A stretch of 64,000 nt of DNA from Entoloma clypeatum (lineage: Eukaryota; Basidiomycota; Agaricomycetes; Agaricales; Entolomataceae), in NCBI GenBank assembly GCA_963565915.1, contig OY751486.1:4092001-4156000 (forward strand), given 5' to 3'. The notes below the pieces were generated by a model, which was not told the origin of the DNA, searched no databases, and saw nothing but the letters and a program-made list of their open reading frames with translations. Shown one piece after another: positions 34,501 to 43,919 of this stretch. Position 1 is the first letter of the stretch. Every line of letters begins with the position of its first letter. A program made the translations under genes and the position numbers.

Positions 34501-35423
34501 AGATCAAACATTCCACCACAAGCACGTCCCGCGAAATGGTTGGCTAATTCCTCTGTTGCCGGGGGAAGGCCCGAATGTGCTATAGTGACTTGGTTCAACG
34601 GTTCTAGACTGTGTACGATACGGAGACTCTTGCCATCCTTTTTCAATACACAGAACCACCGGGATCTGTATGAGGAATTCGACGGTTTGTACATGCCCGC
34701 GGCCATCTTCGTCCTTATTATCTTACACACTTCATCATGTATCCCAGGCGGAATAGGAATATTTCTTAGTACCCACGGAGTGTGCGGTACCACGGGTATC
34801 TGTACTGGAGGAAAGAAATCCTCGCGAAAGCTACCACGCTCCGAATCATCCCATGCAAAAGCCTGATTCTGTTCACTCAATAAATGATGTATTAGTTTCA
34901 TTTCTTCTTTCCAGAGAAAATCATGGTCGTGTATACTGTCCATGTGCTCCATCCTTTCCTGGGTGTAGCGACCCTTGGGCGCAAACCCCGGTGGTTTTGG
35001 GTTCAACTTTGGTAACTCCGCAAGGGGGTCCCCTTTTATCTCGTGAACTATGCGAAATGTCTCGGACAACTCTCCCAATACTGGTCGCACCTTCTTGTCG
35101 ACGGGTTTATATTTCTTACCCGCTAGCACTTGTACAATCCCACCATGATATTGGTCTAATATTTCTTGTTCGTCATCGCAAAGCCATTCTGGACGTTCCC
35201 TTGATTTTCCGTCCCAATATGCCCCTGAAAGGACCTGTGCATTCTCGTCCGCGACACTATCTCGCGACGCTTCGAGATACAGGTCTCTAATTTTGTCTCT
35301 CGTAAATTTTCCATTTTCCACAATGCCATAAGCCATTATATATGGTCTCTCGATATCGCTAGAATCGATGTTTATAATTATCTCTCCCTGGTGGCCGACC
35401 AGTTCATTGAAGATTGAAAACCC
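31563..35423 (-). pseudogene. pol: LG Pol: reverse transcriptase, RNase H, integrase; one TGA
   Basis: The frame opens at the second GGGTTTT site (35423) and runs to 31563 with one TGA at 33930-33932 between RT and RNase H (VKLT-stop-SRELFVWG). CGA to TGA fits. RT: KPSNSSYRSRWFCVLKKDGK, PMGWTNSVPIFHDDVTHI and catalytic IPYIDDVVVRG (YIDD rather than the usual YLDD/YVDD). RNase H: VVLCVDSSWRAVGFYI, REARYSQPKRELYGLFRA. Integrase: HHCC (HDSLVHRGF...CHICQLRQ), DDE residues in LHADTLHI, VTDNAGPF and NGRIERPHWD. The C-terminus has the GPMVVVTRNKGGAYII module, then an acidic tail; no chromodomain is visible. The family differs from Gypsy-2 and Gypsy-S. Confidence 0.9.
35417..35423 (-). promoter_or_regulatory. 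Second -1 frameshift site, GGGTTTT (pro-pol)
   Basis: In the protease frame the codons are ACG GGT TTT CAA. Slipping back one base on GGGTTTT gives GGG TTT TCA ATC TTC, which is the RT frame and is open throughout. It fits the X-XXY-YYZ rule exactly. Confidence 0.7.
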
Positions 35424-36663
35424 GTACTATCTGCTTCAGTGGTGGGCCGTTTTCTCTTCAATAGATCAGGATCCTTTCCTCGTTCCGACGTCGCGATCGT
35501 GATCTTCTGACTAGTATTCGGACACTTGATGGTCAGGAGTTGTCCTCCATCTCTATCATTTTGATAATTACTACAAGTTACCGCGTCGAAAGGTCGTCCC
35601 AAAAGCACTCTATAGGCTGGCTTATTTATAATATGGACCTGCAGATAGACTACAATGTGATCAAAACGGAACGGCACATTTCGCGATAGTCCCAGCGACT
35701 TTTCGATTTGCTTATTGGCACTTTGCATATGGATGCATATATCTGGATCCCACGAAAGCCTCATCGCGACGGCTGCAGCCTTTGACATCGAGACGATCTG
35801 GGAGCCTCCATCAAGAATACACTGTTCTTCCATCATTCCATTCACCACGGCACTTACTGTCTGAAGACTCTGCGATTCCTGTGCGACATATACTGGTTTA
35901 GGTGCTGTCCCAGGCGGCAAACTCTCGAGATACTGTAAGACGGGGTCCGAGACAACCACCGAACCGACAGGTAGGTTGTTTATAGTCTGTTCCATGATCA
36001 TGAACGACGCCACTGGCAATTCATCTACTTTAACTATATCTTCTAGTTCGTTTGTTTGGGCAAACTTTTTCCAATATGACAACTGGCTGTCGTCCATTGA
36101 ATCTAGCAGGTTCAACGCTCGAACGTTCGCAGGTACTCTCTTCCTAGTCAATAGCTTTCGCAATTCCTCTTGTACTACTTTATCTGCCCTCAATAAATCA
36201 CCCAATGCAATTGTGATCGGAGTCTCGAGCACTGCCGAAACCGCGACACCCTTCGATTGTTCTTCGATAGGTGCCTTGCTGCGAAACGCCGGTCCCTTTC
36301 AATCAACGTCGGGGATGGTCTCGCGGTCGGGTCTTTTATTTTTACCAAGGGGAACGAAAGCGACTTCTGGTACATCACGAAACGGCAAATCAACTGCTGG
36401 TCTAGTGACTTCTTCGCAGGTAAATGCTCGGTTACTATCTTTTTGGGTGACAGACTTTGTCTTGGCCAATGGCTTCGGCGTTAACTCAGGTTCTGCCTCA
36501 TCATCATTGCTATCTACTTCCTCGACTTCTTCAATATCTTTTTCTATTTCATTTTCTGTTTCACTATCTGGGTCTCGGTTTTCAGTCTGTTTCTCTGGCG
36601 ATTTGGCACGATTCTTTTCAACCCAAGACCTTGCTGGAATCTGCTTCGCCTTCCTCGAACGTT

Positions 36664-36673
36664 CTAAAAACCC
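36664..36673 (-). promoter_or_regulatory. First -1 frameshift site, GGGTTTT then TAG (gag-pro)
   Basis: Gag ends TCG GGT TTT TAG. Slipping back one base reads GGG TTT TTA GAA CGT, which is the protease frame. The heptamer is canonical and sits directly on the gag stop codon. Confidence 0.78.
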
Positions 36674-38319
36674 GATTCCTTCTTGGTGTTCCCCGATCGG
36701 GTGACTACGAATTGACTGATGTCCTGCATCGCTTTAGTCATCACGAGGAATGCTTCCTGCATATCAGGCTTTCCCGAAGTACCCTCAGGCTCATTGATGG
36801 GTAACTGTTGCTGGACTGGCATCATTCCCGGCATCGCGACTCGATTCTGCAGTGCCACATTCTGGGGAACTGGGTTTGATATTCCAGACATAAAAGAATT
36901 CTGAACTGGGGTATAGTGTACGGGAACCGCCGGAGCAGTACTGTATGGTTGCGTATACATATTGAAATTATTAAATGGCTGCTGAACCGGGTTTAACGGT
37001 GGGACTGCCGTACCGGCCTGTTGTTGCGCTATGAGATTGTTCAATGCCACGATCTGTTGGTCGCGCTTGGCCATCCCTTCTTGCATCAACCGCAGATTCT
37101 CATCTCGCTGATCGCGAGGCTTATTCGTAAACAGAGAGTAGTCTGAATTGTCCTGTATTTGCGCAAGGTTGAGTAGGCCAGGAGCTTGCTCGTCTTCGAA
37201 ATATCCTTGATACAATTGCTTATTGGCCGACAATTGCTCTATCCGATCCTTCTGACTAATATTACTAGGCTCGCGAGGAATGTAGCCTCCGTCTGGCAAA
37301 CGGATCCCTTGTGGGGTGGCTTTAATTTTTCCTTGCGCTAGATGCATCTGAAGTTCGGTACACTCTCGAAGGAAATGGTGCGGCTTGTAGCAATAGTGAC
37401 AACATCCTGGAGGCGCCCCACCACTGGGTGCCGCTCGCGGTTCCTGTTTGTACTGTTGCTGAGGGCCTGCCTGCATCGCTTGAAGCGTTTTCATAATTCC
37501 TTGCATAGATTTCTCGAAGCCTTCAACTCTATCGGTCAACAATGCCTGACTCTGCGCCACAGACTCAAGCATTTGCTTGATCTTTACCGCCGATGACGGA
37601 TTGGACATAGGAATAGCGACATTGGAGGGAGCGGCCCGCGACGTATAATTATTGGAAGCAGTGAAACCGTTATGGTGCCTCGCCATTTTCTCGACAATTT
37701 CTATTATGTCACTCAAGTCTACGAGATTATCCTGATGTCTCACCGCAGGTGCCGCGGCATTATTTGCTGTGGCCGCGGTGTCCACCATGGACAATCTCAA
37801 CTTGACCGCTTCTGCGAAGTCGTCGTTTAAACAACTCAAGAACCTCCCCACGAGCTCACGATTGGAGATACAACCATTCGCACCAGTCAGTTTCTTAGCT
37901 TCAGCTTTGAAACTACGTTTTAGGGACATAATTTCATCCAGATTTCCTAGTCCCAGACAACTGTGCTCCTTGCAGATACTCGATAATCTGGCCAAGGTAC
38001 CGTCGCGTCCGCTCGCTACCACTGGGTAGTTGTTTATTAACTCTTTCTTATACTCCTCCCATGTTCCTGTAGCGTAGGAATCAAGGGTTGTCCATTCTTC
38101 TTCAGAGACACTATCTGCATGGCCTCCGATTAACTTTTTCTTTTCCACGATATCGGTTATACCTGCGTGGTCAAAGCAGATTTCGACTTCATCAATAAAT
38201 CTTAAAAGCTCGGAGGCTTTTTCTTTATCAAATCTCGGCGCTCCTCGTTCACTTCGATGCGGCATTCTCAAACCATTCCTTGGTGCAGTTGCAGCAACAT
38301 TCTGTGTATTTGTAGCCAT
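36664..38319 (-). CDS. gag: LG Gag with zinc knuckle
   Basis: 551 residues from the first in-frame ATG (38319, MATNTQNVAATAPRNGLRMP). The frame is open without an ATG up to about 38707, so a longer non-AUG start is possible. Capsid-like region: RGAPRFDKEKASELLRFIDE, DSYATGTWEEYKKELINNYP. A helical stretch precedes a single knuckle, CHYCYKPHHFLREC (CX2CX4HX4C). The C-terminus is Gln/Pro/Asn-rich and ends NTKKESGF directly before TAG. The frame is uninterrupted, unlike the downstream protease and pol. Confidence 0.85.
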   Translation of the reverse strand: MATNTQNVAATAPRNGLRMPHRSERGAPRFDKEKASELLRFIDEVEICFDHAGITDIVEKKKLIGGHADSVSEEEWTTLDSYATGTWEEYKKELINNYPVVASGRDGTLARLSSICKEHSCLGLGNLDEIMSLKRSFKAEAKKLTGANGCISNRELVGRFLSCLNDDFAEAVKLRLSMVDTAATANNAAAPAVRHQDNLVDLSDIIEIVEKMARHHNGFTASNNYTSRAAPSNVAIPMSNPSSAVKIKQMLESVAQSQALLTDRVEGFEKSMQGIMKTLQAMQAGPQQQYKQEPRAAPSGGAPPGCCHYCYKPHHFLRECTELQMHLAQGKIKATPQGIRLPDGGYIPREPSNISQKDRIEQLSANKQLYQGYFEDEQAPGLLNLAQIQDNSDYSLFTNKPRDQRDENLRLMQEGMAKRDQQIVALNNLIAQQQAGTAVPPLNPVQQPFNNFNMYTQPYSTAPAVPVHYTPVQNSFMSGISNPVPQNVALQNRVAMPGMMPVQQQLPINEPEGTSGKPDMQEAFLVMTKAMQDISQFVVTRSGNTKKESGF

Positions 38320-38780
38320 TGTATATGTCGACAATTGACTGTTAAGATTTTGATTTTGAGTTTGTATTGGTTGCACAATGAATACTGAATGCTCTCGCGA
38401 TGCTAGTAGCCTTTCCGATTCAAGGTTTTCTAGTGTTCTCTTTCGAGTATGCTTTATGGGCTCTTTGAGAGGTCCTACTAGTTCTGCTCCTGCTTTCGAT
38501 AGACTACGGGTCACGCGCTCGCGAGCCGTTTCAATAGATTGTGAATTTGTTGCTTTTGAAGATGACGCTTTTAGAGATGTTGTCTTTGGTTTATGACTAC
38601 TCGCGAGACCTCTTTTATGAACTGGAGGCTTCCACGAGTTTGCTTTAACGTGTTTGCTGCTAGATGCAACAGTGGGTTTGCTTGTAGAGAACAGGGTTAT
38701 CTCTCAAGCGAGAACTATAACTAATTCCTTGAGAGGAACTGTATCGAGCCGATACTGAGTAAATTTGTTATTTTAGAACC

Positions 38781-38802
38781 ACCCCTCGCGGTGGGCTCCA
38801 GA
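38781..38802 (-). promoter_or_regulatory. LG primer-binding-site candidate
   Basis: On the minus strand, 2 nt after the 5' LTR, the sequence is TGGAGCCCACCGCGAGGGG, complementary to a tRNA 3' end terminating in CCA. I cannot name the tRNA. This contrasts with the self-priming sites of Gypsy-2 and Gypsy-S. Confidence 0.5.
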
Positions 38803-40083
38803 TGAAACGAAGGAAGTGAGTCTGGGGATGAGCGCGAGCGATATCTCTATCACACACACAAACACCAAACACAACAACGAAGACCGAACAAGTCTCGCGA
38901 TGTGTACTTCTCAATCGATATAGTTCGGGGTGATGAGTGGGATCACTCAGGATGTGACTCTTCCAAACAACAATTGAATAACTCGTTGAGCAATGGCTCG
39001 ATAGGTCTCGAACAAGACTTAGAGATAGTTCTCAATAGATAATGAACCAAGGTTTGTGATTTCCGAACCAACAAGACTTCGCAAACACGATCTCGACCAA
39101 ATACAAACACGACAATGACCAATACGACCGATAGATAACACAATTTGACGATTGACAAGTTCTCGAACACACAAAACACAATTGCGACTGACTTCCGATG
39201 CAAAACCAAACGATCTTGAGGCTTCAATGATACTCGTGAACGATGACAGATGCACAAGACAAATGCTATCAATTCTGGGGCACAATCTAACCTAACCTAT
39301 CTACCATGAAACTACGAGATTTTATACATGAGCAGCAATAAATATAGAAAAAGGTTCATGTGGTATTGATAAATGGTATCCAGTCAAGTGACCTTCGCTA
39401 GAGTCATTTCAATGTGCCCATGTGGTAGACAACACCACAGGTACGCCCTTTTTTCACATCCAAACCCCTGCCACACCGGAGAGGCCACTATTTCAATACC
39501 TTGGCTCAGCGATGCACCCGGGACGACGCCGATCAGCCACCGCGAGGCATCAGCTGCATCAATTAAGGGTCGCCTTGATAAGCCACCCATCAGATTCGGT
39601 CCCTATCAAAGTTCACCATAAGGTCACATTGATCGCGACGTATCAAACCCGATTTTGGTCTGTATCATCTGATGTCATTTCGATATTCCTGATATGGACG
39701 ATTTGGATGTGGAGCACGGCGCACGTTGACCAAACCTCTCGTGAGAATGTCTCCGGTCAAGCCCCAATGTATGGTAGACAGTGCTAGTGTCATCGATAAC
39801 TCCAATATAACCCATCTCCTTGTTTCACGCTTCGTCGCGAGAGGCACTTGATAGTCTTTTCTATCTCGCGAGACGATCCCATAGCTCTCGAGTATCATAG
39901 CTAAGCCCATAGTGGTGACCAGCGCTATGTCCTACATTGCCAGGGTTGCTGGTCTCTCTCTCTAACGTCGCCACTAAGTCCTCAGAATCGGAGCTCATCT
40001 AGGACTCTCTATATCCCTTAGAGATAGTGTGAAAGGGTGCAAAACGCGCAGATTTTAGGCCTAGACGCATCGCGGCCTTATCA
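38803..40083 (-). repeat. LG right LTR (5' LTR of the minus-strand element)
   Basis: 1281 bp, about 99.8% identical by eye to the left LTR, ending TTATCA; followed by GCGG, the target duplication. Confidence 0.93.
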
Positions 40084-40734
40084 GCGGCCTCACCAGTCAC
40101 ATCCCAATTGGCCACTATAGACATAGGTTCAATATTGGCGACAAGGTTGAACAATGCGACTGTGTTTCAGGGTCCGTCGAGGACTTTGCCCATGTACTCT
40201 ACAAATGTCTGCACCACCCCACCAGGCCCCCAGACGTGCCCACCTTCTTGAGGAACACTCCCACGTGGGACAACTTCGGAAAATTCATTATGGATAACCC
40301 AGGGGCCTTTGCCTTTAGGAATCGTCCAACGCCCAACACAACCGTTGGCGGTAGTCGCGTGGTAGTGCGCTGGGTACAAAGGGGTGCAGCCCCCTCTGGC
40401 AAGCGAACGTGACCGAAGGATAAGAACCGCACAGGCGCTTCTTTGGGGGGTAGGGCGCAGACACCCCCCAGCGCCTCTAACGGCCAACCCCACAAGGTTG
40501 GAGTGCTCTTGTATCGCGCGGCCGAATTTTCGGGTGCGCATACTAACATGTTTGTTTATAACAGACTCCCCCGTCCTGGCGCGAGGACTTATCAGCTTGA
40601 TGGAGCTTTGCGCCGCTTGTTTTTCTTGCATACGTAGATCCTCGGATCGATGTAGTTTACTCTATGTCAAGCGGACTGTACCCCTAGTATACCGCTATAT
40701 AAATTGATGACCAAAAAAAAAAAAAAAAAAAAAA

Positions 40735-41404
40735 GCAGAGGTTCGGATATGGAAAAGAGGCGTACCTGTGACATTGTCTACCACATGGGCGCATCGAAAC
40801 GACTTTAGCGAAGGTCATTTGACTGGATACCATTTATTGATACTACATGCAACCTTTTTCTATATTTATTGCTGCTCATGTATAAAATCTCGTAGTTTCA
40901 TGGTAGATAGGTTAGGTTAGATTGTGCCCCAGAATTGATAGCATTTGTCTTGTGCATCTGTCGTCGTTCGCGAGTATCATTGAAGCCTCAAGATCATTTG
41001 GTTTGCATCGGAAGTCGGTCGTGATTGTGTTTTGGTGTGTTTGAGAACTTGTCAATCGTCAAATCATGTTATCTATTGGTCGTATTGGTCATTGTCATGT
41101 TCATATTTGGTCGAGATCATGTTTGCAAAGTCTTGTTGGTTTGGAAATCACAAACCTCAGTTCATTATCTATTGAGAACTATCTCTAAGTCTTGTTCGAG
41201 ACTTATTGAGCCATCGCTAAATGAGTTATTCAATTGTTGTTTGGAAGAGTCGCATCCTGAGTGATCCCACTCATCACCCCAAACTATATCGATTGAGAAG
41301 TACGCATCGCGAGACTTGTTCGGTCTTCATTGTTGTGTTTGGTGCCTGTGTGTGTGATAGAGATATCGCTCGCGCTCATCCCCAGACTCACTTCCTTCAT
41401 TTCA
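40735..41404 (-). mobile_element. Inverted fragment of an older LG-type LTR
   Basis: This is the reverse complement of roughly the first 670 bp of the LG LTR (compare 19178-19845), with scattered differences. It starts directly at the LINE-B poly(A) and ends at ATTTCA, the complement of the LTR's TGAAAT start. It is much more diverged than the two LG LTRs, so it belongs to an earlier insertion, itself sitting in LINE-C. Confidence 0.85.
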
Positions 41405-43128
41405 ATGTGTTGTCTGGCAGGCATGAGCCCTGCGATAGTGAGGACACCCCTGGTAGGTGACTGATTGAAAGTGCCGGTAATCCATCTGGCTGCTCTGTAG
41501 TGGACCGAGTTCATAAGGTTGAAGGCGGTTTGAAGGCATGGACTGTTGTAGTACCAGAGTTGGCACCCATATGTGAGGATCAGCATGACACACGACACAT
41601 ACAGGAGGCGTTTGAGGTGAGGTGTGAGGCCACGTGAAGAGTTGCCAAGGAGGAGGGGAATGGACATGAGCGCCTTGGTGGTGTAGAAGCGCCTGTGCTT
41701 GTTAAAGGTGAGGCGATGGTCAAAGAAGAATCTGAGGTAATGCCAGAAGGGCTTAACTGGGATGGGGTCTAGGCCAGGGAGGTGGACAGAGGGGTATACT
41801 GGGGAAATGGCTCATGTAAAGAACATGAACTCATTCTTAGAGGGTTCAGTGAGCAGACCCATATCAATGAGAATGACGTTGATAGCTTTACAACCTGCGC
41901 AAAGGTGGAAACCAAGGGCATCGAGGTCGGAGGATTGGGCGATGAGCATGCCATCATCTACAAAGGAGAATAGATCTAGATACTGCGCATGACTGCAGCT
42001 GTAGAAGATTCTGAGGGCCGGTGATAGGTATATGCCGGAAAGGATGGGGGAGAGCGCTGAGCCTTGACCCACACCAAAGAGAATCTCAAAGAGATCTGAG
42101 ACGTTCTGTCCTGAGACAAAATGAGTAGACCGTCCACAGAGATAAGATTCAAAGAACTTACTCAAGGCAGCTGAAAACCCCAGCCACCGTAGTACTCCTA
42201 GCAAAAATTGATGATCCAGAGAAGAGAAGAATTGCGCAATGTCAAAGGCCACAACCCCCGTGTCACGTTTCTTCGCCCATCTATTCTGGACTCTGTGTGC
42301 TATAATGATGCCAGCATCAGTTGTAGATCTGTAGCGAAGTCCGCCGAATTGGTATCGGTGGACAAGGCTATACTTAGCGCATTCAAATTGCATTTGATTG
42401 GCGATGACTTTCTCGATAATCTTTGCCACTGTGTTGAGGAGAACGATGGGTCAGAAGGACTTGGGTTTATCATAGGTTTCTTTGCCAGCTTTTGGTATGA
42501 TGATCATGACGGAAGTCTTGAAAGCGGCGGGCCAGCACGAGAATTCTATGCAGGCGTTAGCTAGGGATGTGATACATGACAACACTTCATCTTTTTGGAG
42601 GAGACGCTTGAGGAGAGCCCATGATACATGGTCTGGACCAGGGGCAGATTTGGGGTTGCATTTGAGGACAAGGGAGATGATCTCGGGACCTGTGATTGGT
42701 AACCAGTCGCGAGTGGGTCCTTGTGGGATTTTGTCGAGGATATCCATCTTGGGAGAGTTTGGAGGAGGCGTATGAAAGGCCTTGTCAAAAGCGTCAAACA
42801 TGTCGTTAGAAGAGTGGAGAACGTCACCATTGGCCCCCTTCAAATTTGCAAGGGGGTCTGAGCGACGGGGCTTGTGCCAGTCCATAAGGGACCAGGGTTT
42901 TTTTTGGGAGAGGGCGATGGTTTCGATCTTCTCCTCGAAGAAGTCGGGAACCGAGCTAAAGACAACTAAGAGGCCTGCAACATAGGCTTCATAGGTTTTC
43001 AAGGGGACGATCTGCTGGACCAACGGCTGGTACAGAGTCGAAGGTAGGTAGACGGTCAGGGGGACGTGGTCGGAAGTGTTGCATTCAAAGGGACACAGAA
43101 AGTGTTCGCATTTTCTAGGCCTGGTGAG
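41405..43128 (-). mobile_element. LINE-C: decayed fragment of the LINE-A family ORF2
   Basis: Minus-strand fragment matching the RT part of LINE-A ORF2. Recognisable blocks include APGPDHVSWALLKRLLQKDE, VVAFDIAQFFSSLDHQFL, GVGQGSALSPILSGIYLSPA and LFSFVDDGMLI. Frames are broken by stops and indels, and about 240 bp is missing near 42940 relative to LINE-A. The left end is cut by the LTR fragment. The right end stops at the motif TCTAGGCCTGG, after which LINE similarity ends. Confidence 0.85.
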
Positions 43129-43919
43129 ATTTAGGGCCCCCCTTGCGGGGGACCCTGGTATGTCACGGTTGGTCACCTCGGGCCATTACTGACCCTTGGA
43201 TTTATCCCAAGCTTGCCCATCCCGGAATCAACTTAGATTCACACCTGAGCTTATTAATCTCAAGTGAACCGACAGAGGATTTAGTACTCTCGAGCCAGTC
43301 TTATACCAGACTGCTATGGCCCACTACCCAATTGGGTAGCTTCCCGTTGCCAGGCAGATGGTTTGCTGATGCCAACTGGTGCGGATCCCCATCTGTCCCA
43401 GCTCTCTGTCTTGCCACAAGGCCAACCAGTTTGTGCACTTCAGGCTTATACCTTACTACCAGAGTTGTTATGAACCTGTGACTAACAACCAGCCTTTGAC
43501 TAGAATGGCCGAACACTAATTCAGGAGTCTGGGATGGGGGGGTGTGACCTTATCAGCTTGTTATCACCTCCAAATACCCCCTCTTATCGTCCCCTATCCT
43601 TTCGGTCCCTTTCGGGCCACTCCAGAGTGCCGGATCACCACTTAAGGCATCACCAGTCCCATCTGGACACCTGCCCCTGAATCAGCAGGTCACCACTTAA
43701 GGCATCACTACCAATCCAGGAACTAGTCGCCCCGTGGGGCTACTTAGAGAGTTAGTCATCATGCTGGGGCAGCTTTTTATACTGGTTCTCACCCAGGATG
43801 GCCCATAGTCAGCAATCATGTGACTCTATACCACCAGTGCCAGTAGCCCAGCAGCTGCCCAACTTTACTAAGGTTGGACCGATGTTATGTGGAAACATGT
43901 TTCATCATGTGATATTATA
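43129..43919. other. Unclassified repeat-like sequence left of Tc1
   Basis: Contains no credible gene. It has GC-rich hairpins (CCCCCCTTGCGGGGG near 43145, GCCCCGTGGGGC near 43730) and a 19-bp direct repeat, TCACCACTTAAGGCATCAC, at 43635-43653 and 43690-43708. The sequence seems to continue on the other side of the Tc1 element (45540-45720), so it is probably an older element split by Tc1. Confidence 0.4.

Larger units (their letters stand above)
35378..36673 (-). pseudogene. LG protease ORF, own reading frame, one TGA
   Basis: The frame is entered by -1 slippage from gag at 36673, and encodes an acidic linker (DIEEVEEVDSNDDEAEPELT), then an in-frame TGA at 36299-36301 (TIPDVD-stop-KGPAFRS). 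It then contains a retropepsin-like domain with the catalytic LDGGSQIVSMSKAAAVAM (DGG in place of the common DSG or DTG). It ends …STGFQSSMNW…TRER-stop at 35378-35380. Having protease in a separate frame between gag and pol is the betaretrovirus-like arrangement and is unusual for Gypsy elements. Confidence 0.8.
19178..40083 (-). mobile_element. LG: giant Gypsy LTR retrotransposon with antisense cargo genes
   Basis: LTRs of exactly 1281 bp (19178-20458 and 38803-40083) lie in direct orientation with a GCGG target duplication. Gag, protease, RT/RNase H and integrase read on the minus strand, so the right LTR is the 5' LTR. This orientation is supported by a purine tract (GTGTGGGGGAGA on the minus strand) touching the left LTR and a primer-binding-site-like TGGAGCCCACCGCGAGGGG 2 nt inside the right LTR. 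Without the Gypsy-2 insert the element is about 14.3 kb, unusually large. The LTRs differ at three positions that I could find, so insertion was recent, yet the coding regions carry TGA stops. Two intron-containing genes lie on the opposite strand between integrase and the 3' LTR. Confidence 0.93.
16342..40412 (+). pseudogene. LINE-B ORF2: reverse transcriptase, RNase H-like, zinc finger; split by LG
   Basis: Two coding pieces, 16342-19177 and 40084-40412. The first holds the RT domain: FRLIVLLNTLGKLFEKAIAN, VAIDLAQYFPSLNHSV, GVGQGSALSPVLSSIYLAPL and the catalytic ISYVDDGTI. An RNase H-like region follows (EEIHIFTNSVNAIW), though I could not place all its catalytic acids. The second piece gives the Cys-rich C-terminal motif CDCVSGSVEDFAHVLYKC, the counterpart of CACDNDTLETVDHLLHKC in LINE-A. 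No stop interrupts the RT portion. The damage is structural: 5' truncation beside Gypsy-1 and interruption by LG. Confidence 0.87.
16342..40734 (+). mobile_element. LINE-B: Tad-like non-LTR retrotransposon, interrupted by LG
   Basis: ORF2 runs from the right edge of Gypsy-1 to 19177, is interrupted by LG (19178-40083), and continues from 40084 with the reading frame intact across the 4-bp duplication GCGG. After the ORF2 stop (40410-40412) comes about 300 bp of 3' UTR ending in a 22-nt poly(A) at 40713-40734. The 5' part, including ORF1 and the endonuclease domain, is missing. Its poly(A) tail directly abuts an inverted fragment of an LG-type LTR, so LINE-B probably inserted into that LTR. 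Confidence 0.88.

Noticed and set aside
20459..38802. Viewing the long plus-strand genes in LG as host genes between two unrelated repeats
   Set aside because: The equal 1281-bp LTRs, the GCGG duplication, the polypurine tract and the LINE-B frame restored on removal show that the whole interval is one element.
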